Below are positions 36,774-44,294 of a DNA stretch of 64,000 nt, in pieces; position 1 is the stretch's first letter, and each line of letters starts with the position of its first letter. The notes beneath the pieces are model-generated. The model had not been told where the DNA came from. It did not search any database and saw only the letters and a program-made list of their open reading frames with translations. The stretch is taken from NCBI GenBank assembly GCA_016704445.1, contig JADJAE010000160.1:62001-126000 (forward strand), given 5' to 3'. Origin of the DNA: Deltaproteobacteria bacterium. GTDB lineage: Bacteria > Myxococcota_A > Polyangia > Polyangiales > Ga0077539. A program made the translations under genes and the position numbers.

Positions 36774-38555
36774 GTGAGCACCACCCCCGCCTCGCCGCCC
36801 CGCTGGAACCTCTCGGACCTCTACGCCTCGGTGACCGACCCGGCCCTCGACGCCGACCTCGACACCGCCCTCCGCCTCGCCTCCGCGCTCGCCAGCGCCT
36901 ACCGCGACCGCGTGGCCTCGCTCGACGGCACGACCCTCGCGGCGATGCTCCGCGACTACGAGGCCGCCCTCGCGGTCACCTATCGCCCGCAGATGTTCGC
37001 CAACCTGGCCCTCTCCACCGACGCCCTCGACGAGCCCACGAGGGCGCTCCACTCCAAGGTGGGCGAGCGCTCCAACGGGGTGTTCAACCAGCTCCGCTTC
37101 GTCGACCTCGAGCTCGGCCGCGCCTCCACGGAGGTGTGCGACCGCTGGCTCGCCGACCCGGCGCTCTCCAACTACCGGCACCACCTGGCGAGGGCCCGCG
37201 ACGCGGCGCCCCACGCCCTTCCCGGTCCCGTGGAGGAGGCCCTCTCCACCAAGGACCTCACCGGCCGGCGCGCCTGGACCCAGCTCTACGACGAGCACCT
37301 CGCGGCCTGGCGCTTCCAGGTCGAGGTGAACGGCGAGGCCCGCACGCTCACCCTCGCGGACGCCCGCTCGCTGCGCGAAGACCCCGACCGCGAGGTGCGC
37401 CGCCGCGCCACCGTGGCCCTCCAGGGGCAGCTCGCCCAGAGCGCTCCCACCCTGGGCTTCATCATCAACACCCTCTACCAGGACCATCGCCTGGAGAACG
37501 GGATGCGAGGGCACCTCGACCCGGTCGCCCCGACCATGATCGACGATGAGCTGTCTCGCCCGGTGCTCGACGCGCTGATGACCGCCGTCGAGGCGCACTA
37601 CCCCGTGGCGCAGCGCTACTTCCGCTGGAAGGCCGCGAGCCTGGGGCTCCCGGTGCTGGAGGGCCACGACGTGCTCGCCCCGCAGGCCCACGGCGACCGC
37701 GAAGCCTCGTGGGAGACCGCGCGCTCGGAGGTGCTTCGGGCCTTCGAGGACCTCGACCCGGGCGTCGCCGAGCTGGCTCGTCGCTTCTTCACCGAGGGGC
37801 GCATCGACGCCGAGCCCCGGCAGGGAAAGCGCGACGGGGCCTTCTGCGCGGGGATGATCCCGGGCGTGGCGCCGAGGGTGTTGGTGAACCACCACGGGCG
37901 CATCCGAGACGTCTTCACCCTGGCGCACGAGCTCGGGCACGGGGTGCACTTCGCGCTCGCGGGCGAGAAGCAGTCGCTGCTCAACTACTGGCCCACCAGC
38001 CCGATGGCCGAGACCGCGAGCGTCTTCGGCGAGCTGGTGCTGGGGCGCAACCTGCTGGCGCACGAGAGCGACCCGGCGGCCCGCAACGCCATGCGCGCGG
38101 CCAGGGTGGAGGACGCGCTGGGGACGATCCATCGCCAGGTGGCCTTCACCCGCTACGAGCTGCGGGTGCACGAGGCCAGGGCCGAGGGCGTGGTGCCCGT
38201 CGAGGACATCTCCGCCATCTGGACCGCCGAGATGGACCGGCTCTACGGCGACGCGGTGCTCCGCACCGAGCGCGATCGCTACGGCTGGGGGGCGATTCCC
38301 CACCTCGTCCACTACCGCTTCTATTGCTACTCGTACGCCTTCGGGCAGCTCCTGGTCTTCGCGCTCTACGACCTGTGGGAGCGCGAGGGGGCGGCCTTCG
38401 TCCCGAAGTACATCCGGCTGCTGGAGAGCGGCGGCCGCGACCGCCCGGAGGCCCTGCTCTCGGAGCTCGGGCTCGACGTGCGCGACCCGGCGTTCTGGTC
38501 CCGCGGGCTCGCGGTGGTCACCCGGATGGTCGACGAGCTCGTCGCCGGCGGCTGA
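36774..38555 (+). CDS. Oligoendopeptidase F-type metallopeptidase (M3B)
   Basis: 593 residues, a normal length for PepF. It hydrolyses short peptides in the cytosol using Zn. The start is GTG at 36774 (VSTTPASPPRWNLSDLY). The N-terminal RWNLSDLY is typical. The zinc motif HELGH is at residues 385-389 (FTLAHELGHGVHF), with the third ligand in MAETASVFGELV and later the substrate-loop sequence WGAIPHLVHYRFYCYSYAFGQ. No signal peptide is present. It is divergent from a membrane-protein/glycosyltransferase transcript. Confidence 0.95.
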   Translation: MSTTPASPPRWNLSDLYASVTDPALDADLDTALRLASALASAYRDRVASLDGTTLAAMLRDYEAALAVTYRPQMFANLALSTDALDEPTRALHSKVGERSNGVFNQLRFVDLELGRASTEVCDRWLADPALSNYRHHLARARDAAPHALPGPVEEALSTKDLTGRRAWTQLYDEHLAAWRFQVEVNGEARTLTLADARSLREDPDREVRRRATVALQGQLAQSAPTLGFIINTLYQDHRLENGMRGHLDPVAPTMIDDELSRPVLDALMTAVEAHYPVAQRYFRWKAASLGLPVLEGHDVLAPQAHGDREASWETARSEVLRAFEDLDPGVAELARRFFTEGRIDAEPRQGKRDGAFCAGMIPGVAPRVLVNHHGRIRDVFTLAHELGHGVHFALAGEKQSLLNYWPTSPMAETASVFGELVLGRNLLAHESDPAARNAMRAARVEDALGTIHRQVAFTRYELRVHEARAEGVVPVEDISAIWTAEMDRLYGDAVLRTERDRYGWGAIPHLVHYRFYCYSYAFGQLLVFALYDLWEREGAAFVPKYIRLLESGGRDRPEALLSELGLDVRDPAFWSRGLAVVTRMVDELVAGG

Positions 38556-38627
38556 GGCGCTCTCCGCCTTGCGCGCGCGGGCCAGGCGCCCCATTGACTC
38601 CCTCGTACAGCGAAGGAGCGGTGGACC

Positions 38628-39209
38628 ATGCGCCCTGTCCTCATCGGCTCGCTCTTGGCGGGTCTTCTCGCGTTGGCTCCGAGCCCGGGAGGGGCCGACC
38701 CCCGTCCTCGTCCCCCCAGCCCTCCGGCGGTGACCCCGGCCCCGGAGCCCGCCCGCCCGGAGATCGTCCCGATGAGCGCGGCGGAGACCGCGGGGATGCT
38801 CCGTCGGCTGCGCATCTACATGCTGCGCGCCCCCAACGCGTCGACCGCCTTCGGCTCGCTGGGAGCGGGTCCGCAGATCTGGTTCGTGCTCCCGAGCTGC
38901 CGCCCGCGGCAGCCCGACGACCCGAGGGACTACTGCCCCATCGAGCGCCTGGAGGTCACCGCCATCCACGGCGCGGTGATCCCCGGCCGGATGGTGACCG
39001 TGATGGACGGCGAGGTGCCTCGGCGGGTGCAGGCCTTCGCGACGGCGGCGGGCACCGACCTGCTCCGGGTGAGGCTCGTCAGCCCCGACGGGCTCACCCG
39101 CTTCGAGGCGGTGCTGCCGGTGTCCGAGCTCGGAGACCTCTCGGCCCCGGAGGGCCGGCCGTCGCCCACCGGGTTCTCCATCGACTTCCGGCAATACCCG
39201 GCGAGGTAA
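38628..39209 (+). CDS. Uncharacterised exported protein
   Basis: 193 residues. The signal peptide (PVLIGSLLAGLLALAPSPGGA) is followed by a Pro-rich spacer (PRPRPPSPPAVTPAPEPA). The mature domain of about 140 residues includes IWFVLPSCRPRQPDD and CPIERLEVTAIHG with two Cys that could pair, and ends FSIDFRQYPAR. GAAGGAG lies upstream of the ATG at 38628. No family recognised. It lies 72 bases after pepF on the same strand. Its predicted location is the periplasm. Confidence 0.75.
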   Translation: MRPVLIGSLLAGLLALAPSPGGADPRPRPPSPPAVTPAPEPARPEIVPMSAAETAGMLRRLRIYMLRAPNASTAFGSLGAGPQIWFVLPSCRPRQPDDPRDYCPIERLEVTAIHGAVIPGRMVTVMDGEVPRRVQAFATAAGTDLLRVRLVSPDGLTRFEAVLPVSELGDLSAPEGRPSPTGFSIDFRQYPAR

Positions 39210-39258
39210 TCCGGGACGGGGGCGAGGGCCCCCGCGATGACCTGACGGAGGGCGGTTG

Positions 39259-40779
39259 ATGACTCCGCCCCGGGGATGGTCTATTCCGCGCCCCTCTATG
39301 GAGAACTTGGACGTGGCGCAGGACGGCATCGGCTCGGGCGAGAAGCCCAGGATCGTGGGGACCCGTGAGGACGAGGCGTGGCGCGCGTACTTCGAGCGAA
39401 GCGCCGTGGAGGAGCCGCGCTTCAGCTTCGGCGTGCACTACCTCCGCAACGACGTGGCCGAGACCATGGCGAGGGCGATCCCCAGGGACGCCCGGGTGCT
39501 GGAGGTGGGCTCCGGTCCGGGCGACACGCTCGCCCGGCTGCCCAACGCGGTGCGCGACGGGGTCGACCCGATCAGGGCTGCGGTCGAGGGCGCGAAGCGC
39601 AGGCACCCGGGGCTCAACATCCGCGAGGAGGACGCCCTCACGATGCGGCTCGACGAGCGCTACGACGCCATCATCTGCGACCGCCTGGTGCACAGCGTGC
39701 CGGACATCCAGCGCATGCTGGAGAACCTCTCGCGGCACCTGAGCCCCGGCGGGAGGATCTTCCTCACCTGCTACAACTACCTCTGGGAGGTGGCGCTGAG
39801 GGCAGGCGAGATGGCGGGCTTCAAGCTCCCGACGCCTCCGGCCAACTGGCTGGGCGAGTCCGACCTGAAGAACCTCTTCGAGATCGCTGGGCTCGAGGTG
39901 GTGAAGCTCGAAGACCGGATGCTGCTGCCGATGCCGATCCCCGGCGTGTCGGGGCTGCTCAACCGCTACGTCTCCAAGCTGCCGCTGGTGCGCCGCACCT
40001 CGATGTACAGGCTCTACGTGCTGCGCCGCCGGGGCGAGGCCGTGCTGCCCAAGTCCCTGCCCAGGGTCAGCGTGGTGGTGCCCGCGCGCAACGAGGCGGG
40101 CAACATCCCCAAGATCATCGAGCGCACCCCGGTGATGGGCGCCGAGACCGAGCTGATCTTCGTCGAGGGCGGCAGCAAGGACGACACCCGGGGCACCATC
40201 GAGCGAGCCATCGCCGACTACCGAGGGCCGCTCAAGCTGTCGGTCTACGGGCAGACCGGCAAGGGCAAGGGCGACGCCGTGCGCGTGGGCTTCCGCGAGG
40301 CCACCGGCGACATCCTGATGATCCTCGACGCCGACATGACCGTGCCGCCGGAAGACCTGCCGAAGTTCTACGACGTGATGGTCGGCGGGCTCAGCGACTA
40401 CGTGCAGGGCACGAGGCTCGTGTACCCGATGGAGGCCGAGGCGATGCGCTTCCTCAACAAGCTCGGCAACATCGGCTTCAGCAAGCTCTTCACCTACCTG
40501 CTCAACCAGCCGCTGAAGGACACCCTCTGCGGCACCAAGGTGCTCTGGGCCCAGGACTACGAGCGCCTCGCCGCCAACCGCGCCTACTTCGGCGACTTCG
40601 ATCCCTTCGGCGACTTCGACCTCATCTTCGGGGCCTCCAAGCTCAACCTGAAGATCCTCGAGATCCCCATCCGCTACCGCGACCGCACCTACGGAGAGAC
40701 CAACATCTCCCGCTTCCGCCACGGCTGGCTGCTGCTGCAGATGTCCGCCGTCGCCGCCACCAAGCTCAAGTTCACCTGA
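39259..40779 (+). CDS. Bifunctional SAM methyltransferase - GT2 glycosyltransferase fusion
   Basis: About 506 residues. The ATG at 39259 has GGAGGG 6 bases upstream; an ATG at 39298 lacks one. Residues about 75-200 form a class I SAM methyltransferase (VLEVGSGPGD, then IICDRLVHS and LSPGGRIFLTC). Residues about 270-500 are a GT2 domain (VSVVVPARNEAGNIP, ILDADMTVP metal motif, QGTRLVYP, TLCGTKVLW, RDRTYGETNISRFRHG) like dolichyl-phosphate-mannose synthase relatives. One polypeptide thus probably methylates and transfers or activates a sugar onto a lipid carrier. It could supply the GT-C enzymes in the window, though this is inferred. Its stop overlaps the convergent glycosylase gene by 8 bases. 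Confidence 0.9.
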   Translation: MTPPRGWSIPRPSMENLDVAQDGIGSGEKPRIVGTREDEAWRAYFERSAVEEPRFSFGVHYLRNDVAETMARAIPRDARVLEVGSGPGDTLARLPNAVRDGVDPIRAAVEGAKRRHPGLNIREEDALTMRLDERYDAIICDRLVHSVPDIQRMLENLSRHLSPGGRIFLTCYNYLWEVALRAGEMAGFKLPTPPANWLGESDLKNLFEIAGLEVVKLEDRMLLPMPIPGVSGLLNRYVSKLPLVRRTSMYRLYVLRRRGEAVLPKSLPRVSVVVPARNEAGNIPKIIERTPVMGAETELIFVEGGSKDDTRGTIERAIADYRGPLKLSVYGQTGKGKGDAVRVGFREATGDILMILDADMTVPPEDLPKFYDVMVGGLSDYVQGTRLVYPMEAEAMRFLNKLGNIGFSKLFTYLLNQPLKDTLCGTKVLWAQDYERLAANRAYFGDFDPFGDFDLIFGASKLNLKILEIPIRYRDRTYGETNISRFRHGWLLLQMSAVAATKLKFT

Positions 40780-41377
40780 CGCGCCGCACGGGAGCCATGC
40801 GCTCCCGCCACCGCCACTCCAGCGCCACGTCCTCGGCTCTCCCCACGACCCCGATGCGCGGGCCCACCAGCACGTCGTCGTCGGCGGTGGGGCGCCCCGA
40901 GTGCACCGAGATGCGCCCCGAGGTCACCACGTCGGTGCCGTCCCAGGAGCGGTCGATGCCCAGCGCCCGGCACAGGCTCCCAGGGCCCGCGCAGAGCCTC
41001 ACGTCGGTCGCCTTCGGGCCGCGCCGCCCCCTCATCAGCGCGACCCCCTCGACGGGTTCGAGCGCGCGGATCAGCACCGCCGCCCCGTCGCCCTCGCAGA
41101 CCAGGTTCATGCAGTGGTGCATGCCGTAGATGAAGTAGACGTAGAGCCCTCCCGGGGGGCCGAACATCGTGGCGGTGCGCGCGGTGCGCCCCCGTGAGGA
41201 GTGGCTGCACGAGTCCGTGGGGCGGTAGGCCTCGGTCTCCAGCACCCGCCCTGCGGTGACGCCCTCCGGGCCGCTGGTGCGGATCACCCGGCCCAGCAGG
41301 TCTCTCGCGACCACCCCCGCGTCGCGGGCGAAGAACTCCCTCGTCAGTCGATCGACGTCGTGGCGGTGATCGGCCAT
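40772..41377 (-). CDS. 3-methyladenine DNA glycosylase (AAG/MPG family)
   Basis: 201 residues from the ATG at 41377. It removes alkylated purines from DNA as the first step of base-excision repair. Family motifs include ARDLLGRVI, VLETEAYRPTDS (with the Glu general base region), the intercalating-loop GLYVYFIYGMHHCMN and LCAGPGSLCRALGI. Upstream in-frame residues to 41536 show no family likeness. It is cytosolic or nucleoid-associated. Gene ends overlap with the convergent fusion gene, and its start faces the antiporter gene 109 bases away. Confidence 0.93.
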   Translation of the reverse strand: MADHRHDVDRLTREFFARDAGVVARDLLGRVIRTSGPEGVTAGRVLETEAYRPTDSCSHSSRGRTARTATMFGPPGGLYVYFIYGMHHCMNLVCEGDGAAVLIRALEPVEGVALMRGRRGPKATDVRLCAGPGSLCRALGIDRSWDGTDVVTSGRISVHSGRPTADDDVLVGPRIGVVGRAEDVALEWRWRERMAPVRRVR

Positions 41378-41486
41378 CAGACCGCAAGCGTGGTCGACGG
41401 CGACGAGCGCTGCAACGCCGCCGCGGGCGCCACCGGGGCCTTCGGTGGACGCTCCGTGCCCACCTCGGATAGACGGTGGGCACCCA

Positions 41487-43256
41487 ATGCTCACCACCGC
41501 GGCGATCTTCCTCGCGGCCGCCGTCGTCGCGGTCACGCTCTTCCGCAGGCTGGGCCTCGGGTCGGTGCTCGGCTACCTCGCCGCGGGCGCCCTCATCGGG
41601 CCGTCGGGCCTCGGGCTCGTGCGCGAGGTGCACGAGACGCTGCACTTCGCGGAGTTCGGCGTGGTGCTGCTGCTCTTCGTGATCGGCCTCGAGCTCCAGC
41701 CCAGCCGGCTCTGGAAGATGCGCAGCGCCGTGTTCGGCCTCGGCAGCGCGCAGGTGGGCCTCTCGGCGCTGGTGATCGGCGGGGTCGCGGTCGCCCTGGG
41801 GCTGAGCCCCGCCGCGGCGGTGGCCATCGGCGTGGGCCTCGCCATGTCCTCGACGGCCTTCGCGACGCAGCTGCTCGGCGAGAAGAACGAGCTCGGCACC
41901 TCGCACGGCCGCAGCGCCTTCGCCATCCTGCTCTTCCAGGACGTCGCGGCCATCCCCGCGCTCGCGCTCATCCCCCTGCTGGGCGTGGCCTCGACGCCCT
42001 CCGCGCGCAGCCCGCTGCTGCAGGTGGGGCTCATCGTCGCGGTCATCACCGCCCTGGTGGTGGGCGGCCGGCTGCTGCTGCGCCCGGCCTTCCGCGTGGT
42101 CGCCGGATCGCACAGCCACGAGCTCTCCACCGCCTCGGCGCTGCTGGTGGTCGTCGGCACCTCCATCATCATGCACGCCGTCGGGCTCTCCATGGCGCTG
42201 GGGGCCTTCATCGCGGGCGTGCTGCTCGCCGACTCGGAGTACCGCCACGAGCTCGAGGCCAACATCGAGCCCTTCAAGGGCCTGCTGCTGGGCCTCTTCT
42301 TCATGGCCGTCGGGATGTCCGCCAACCTCCGGGTGCTCACCTCCCGCCCGCTGCTGGTGATCAGCCTCGCGGTGGCGCTGGTCGTCGCCAAGGCCGCGGT
42401 GCTCGCCGCGCTCGGGCGCTTCGCCGACCTCTCCCCCCGCGCCCGGGTGAGCCTCGGCGCGGCCCTTTCCCAGGGCGGAGAGTTCGCCTTCGTCATCTTC
42501 TCCGTGGCCGAGTCGTCGCGCGTGCTCGACCGCGCGACGGTGGAGCTCCTGGTGGTGGTGGTGACCCTCTCGATGGTGCTGACGCCGCTGCTCTTCGCGC
42601 TCCGCGACGAGGCCTTCCGCCGCCTCGACGCGGGGGGCGAGGCGCGCGACTTCGACGCCATCGCCGACGACGGCAGCCAGGTGATCATCGCGGGCTTCGG
42701 GCGCTTCGGGCAGATCGTCGGCCGCGTGCTGCGGCTGAAGCGCATCGGCTTCACGGCCCTCGACGCGAGCCCGACGCACGTCGACTTCCTGAGGAAGTTC
42801 GGCAACAAGATCTACTACGGCGACGCCTCCAGGGTGGACCTGCTGCGCGCCGCGGGCGCCGAGCGGGCCTCGGTCTTCGTGCTGGCCATCGACGACTTCG
42901 AGGCCTCGATGCGGGCGCTCGCGACGGTGCGGGAGAACTTCCCCCGGCTGCGCGTGGTGGCGCGCGCTCGCAACCGACAGCACGCCTACGCGCTGCTCGC
43001 CGCGGGGGTGCAGACGGTCATCCGGGAGACCTTCGCGGGCAGCCTCGACGCCGCGCGGGCGACGCTGGAGGAGCTCGGCGTCTCGCCCGCGGAGGCGCGC
43101 AGCGCGGTGACGAAGTTCGGGCGCTACGACGAGGCGATGGTGCAGAAGACCTACGTGCACCGCGACGACGAGAAGGCGCTCATCGAGTCGGCGAAGAAGT
43201 ACTCCGCGGAGCTGGAGAGCATCTTCCTGCAGGACGAGCGCTCCGCGGAAGACTGA
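41487..43256 (+). CDS. Kef-type cation:proton antiporter (CPA2) with RCK/TrkA-N domain
   Basis: 589 residues. About twelve membrane helices occupy residues 1-380, starting MLTTAAIFLAAAVVAVTLF and including FGVVLLLFVIGLELQPSRLW, FAILLFQDVAAIPAL (the CPA2 exchange motif with Gln-Asp) and LGALLSQGGEFAFVIF-like sequence. A cytosolic Rossmann domain follows (VIIAGFGRFGQIVGR, about 405-530). A C-terminal helical extension ends the protein. KefB/KefC relatives export K with proton exchange under electrophile stress. A glutathione-gated function is not certain. The start ATG at 41487 is the first giving a clean membrane helix. Confidence 0.92.
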   Translation: MLTTAAIFLAAAVVAVTLFRRLGLGSVLGYLAAGALIGPSGLGLVREVHETLHFAEFGVVLLLFVIGLELQPSRLWKMRSAVFGLGSAQVGLSALVIGGVAVALGLSPAAAVAIGVGLAMSSTAFATQLLGEKNELGTSHGRSAFAILLFQDVAAIPALALIPLLGVASTPSARSPLLQVGLIVAVITALVVGGRLLLRPAFRVVAGSHSHELSTASALLVVVGTSIIMHAVGLSMALGAFIAGVLLADSEYRHELEANIEPFKGLLLGLFFMAVGMSANLRVLTSRPLLVISLAVALVVAKAAVLAALGRFADLSPRARVSLGAALSQGGEFAFVIFSVAESSRVLDRATVELLVVVVTLSMVLTPLLFALRDEAFRRLDAGGEARDFDAIADDGSQVIIAGFGRFGQIVGRVLRLKRIGFTALDASPTHVDFLRKFGNKIYYGDASRVDLLRAAGAERASVFVLAIDDFEASMRALATVRENFPRLRVVARARNRQHAYALLAAGVQTVIRETFAGSLDAARATLEELGVSPAEARSAVTKFGRYDEAMVQKTYVHRDDEKALIESAKKYSAELESIFLQDERSAED

Positions 43257-43264
43257 ATCGCCCC

Positions 43265-43945
43265 TCAGCGGTAGCCGAGCACCAGCGCTCGGGTGAGCAG
43301 CAGCCAGCCGTCCGCGGCGACGAAGAGCAGCAGCTTGAAGGGGAGCGCCACCTGAGGGGGGCTCAGGCCCGAGAGCCCGAGCGAGACCAGCAGCGAGGCG
43401 ATCACCAGGTCGACCACCAGGAAGGGCAGGAAGACCAGGAAGGCGATGGTGAAGGCCCGCGTGAGCTCGGTCACCACGAAGGCCGGGAGCAGCACCGAGA
43501 CGTCGTCGTCGCTCACCGCCGCCGTCGCTCCCTGGCGCTGCGCCGCCTGCCGGGCGAGGTCGGCGAAGAGCCGCCGCTCCCGGGCGTGCGCGTTGGCTCT
43601 CAGGAAGCGCACCCAGGGCGCCTTGCCGGCGTCCCAGGCGCGGCCCAGCCGGGCGAGCCCGTCGGGGGTGAGGGGATCGGCCGCGAGCGCCTCGGTGAGC
43701 TGAGGGCCCGCGCGGTCGACCATGGCCCTCGCGGTCGGGGCCATCACGTGCAGCGACAGGATCGCGCTCAGCCCCAGCACCACCAGCGAGCTCGGGGTCT
43801 CGGCCGATCCGAGCGCGTTGCGCAGGAGCCCGATCACCACGGAGCATTTGACGAAGCTCGTGCCCACCAGGAGCAGGGCCGGGAGGAGCGAGAGCATCCC
43901 GAAGACGACGGCGAGGACGAGCGGCGAGGTGCCCGAGGTGTTCAC
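43265..43945 (-). CDS. fliP: FliP/SctR-type export-gate protein
   Basis: 226 residues from a GTG at 43945. FliP forms the core of the flagellar or type III secretion export gate in the inner membrane. Signature stretches are visible: LLPALLLVGTSFVKCSVVIGLLRNALG, TRAFTIAFLVFLPFLVVDLVIAS and ALPFKLLLFVAADGWLLL. A periplasmic region lies between helices 2 and 3. The start overlaps the end of the FliO-like gene by 4 bases. No FliQ, FliR, FlhA, FlhB or ATPase gene lies in the window, so the pair is isolated here; the rest may be elsewhere in the genome. Confidence 0.88.
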   Translation of the reverse strand: MNTSGTSPLVLAVVFGMLSLLPALLLVGTSFVKCSVVIGLLRNALGSAETPSSLVVLGLSAILSLHVMAPTARAMVDRAGPQLTEALAADPLTPDGLARLGRAWDAGKAPWVRFLRANAHARERRLFADLARQAAQRQGATAAVSDDDVSVLLPAFVVTELTRAFTIAFLVFLPFLVVDLVIASLLVSLGLSGLSPPQVALPFKLLLFVAADGWLLLTRALVLGYR

Positions 43946-44247
43946 GGCGCCGCGTCCTTCGGGGGCGCGTCGGGGAGGGTGGCGGGGTCGAGCTCGGAGA
44001 GCACCGAGAGGCCCCCGTCGCTGCCGCCGAGGAGGAGGGCCTTCGCGCCGACGCGCACCACGAAGAGCGTGCGCCGCGGGTCGAGGGCCACCCGGTCGAC
44101 GACGGTGATGACCCCGGCGGGGCTGCGCCCCACGCCCCGGCGGGCGGCCTGGCGGAGCACCCACCAGGCGAGCGCGCAGACCGCGCCGAGGACGAGCAGC
44201 GTCTGCGCGAGGGCGGCCCCGAGGCTCGGCGGCGGCGGTGGATCCAT
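43942..44247 (-). CDS. fliO: FliO-like membrane protein
   Basis: 101 residues. An N-terminal Pro run is followed by one membrane helix (LAQTLLVLGAVCALAWWVL) and a small beta domain (ITVVDRVALDPRRTLFVVRVGAKALLLGG), the layout of FliO, which helps assemble FliP. It directly precedes and overlaps fliP, which strongly supports the call because FliO alone is hard to recognise. Its start is 47 bases after the end of the ferredoxin-domain oxidoreductase gene on the same strand, so read-through from that gene is possible. Confidence 0.8.
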   Translation of the reverse strand: MDPPPPPSLGAALAQTLLVLGAVCALAWWVLRQAARRGVGRSPAGVITVVDRVALDPRRTLFVVRVGAKALLLGGSDGGLSVLSELDPATLPDAPPKDAAP

Positions 44248-44294
44248 CCCGCGCGATGGTGCGGGAGGCGTGCGTCGAAGGGAAGGGGTAGGGA

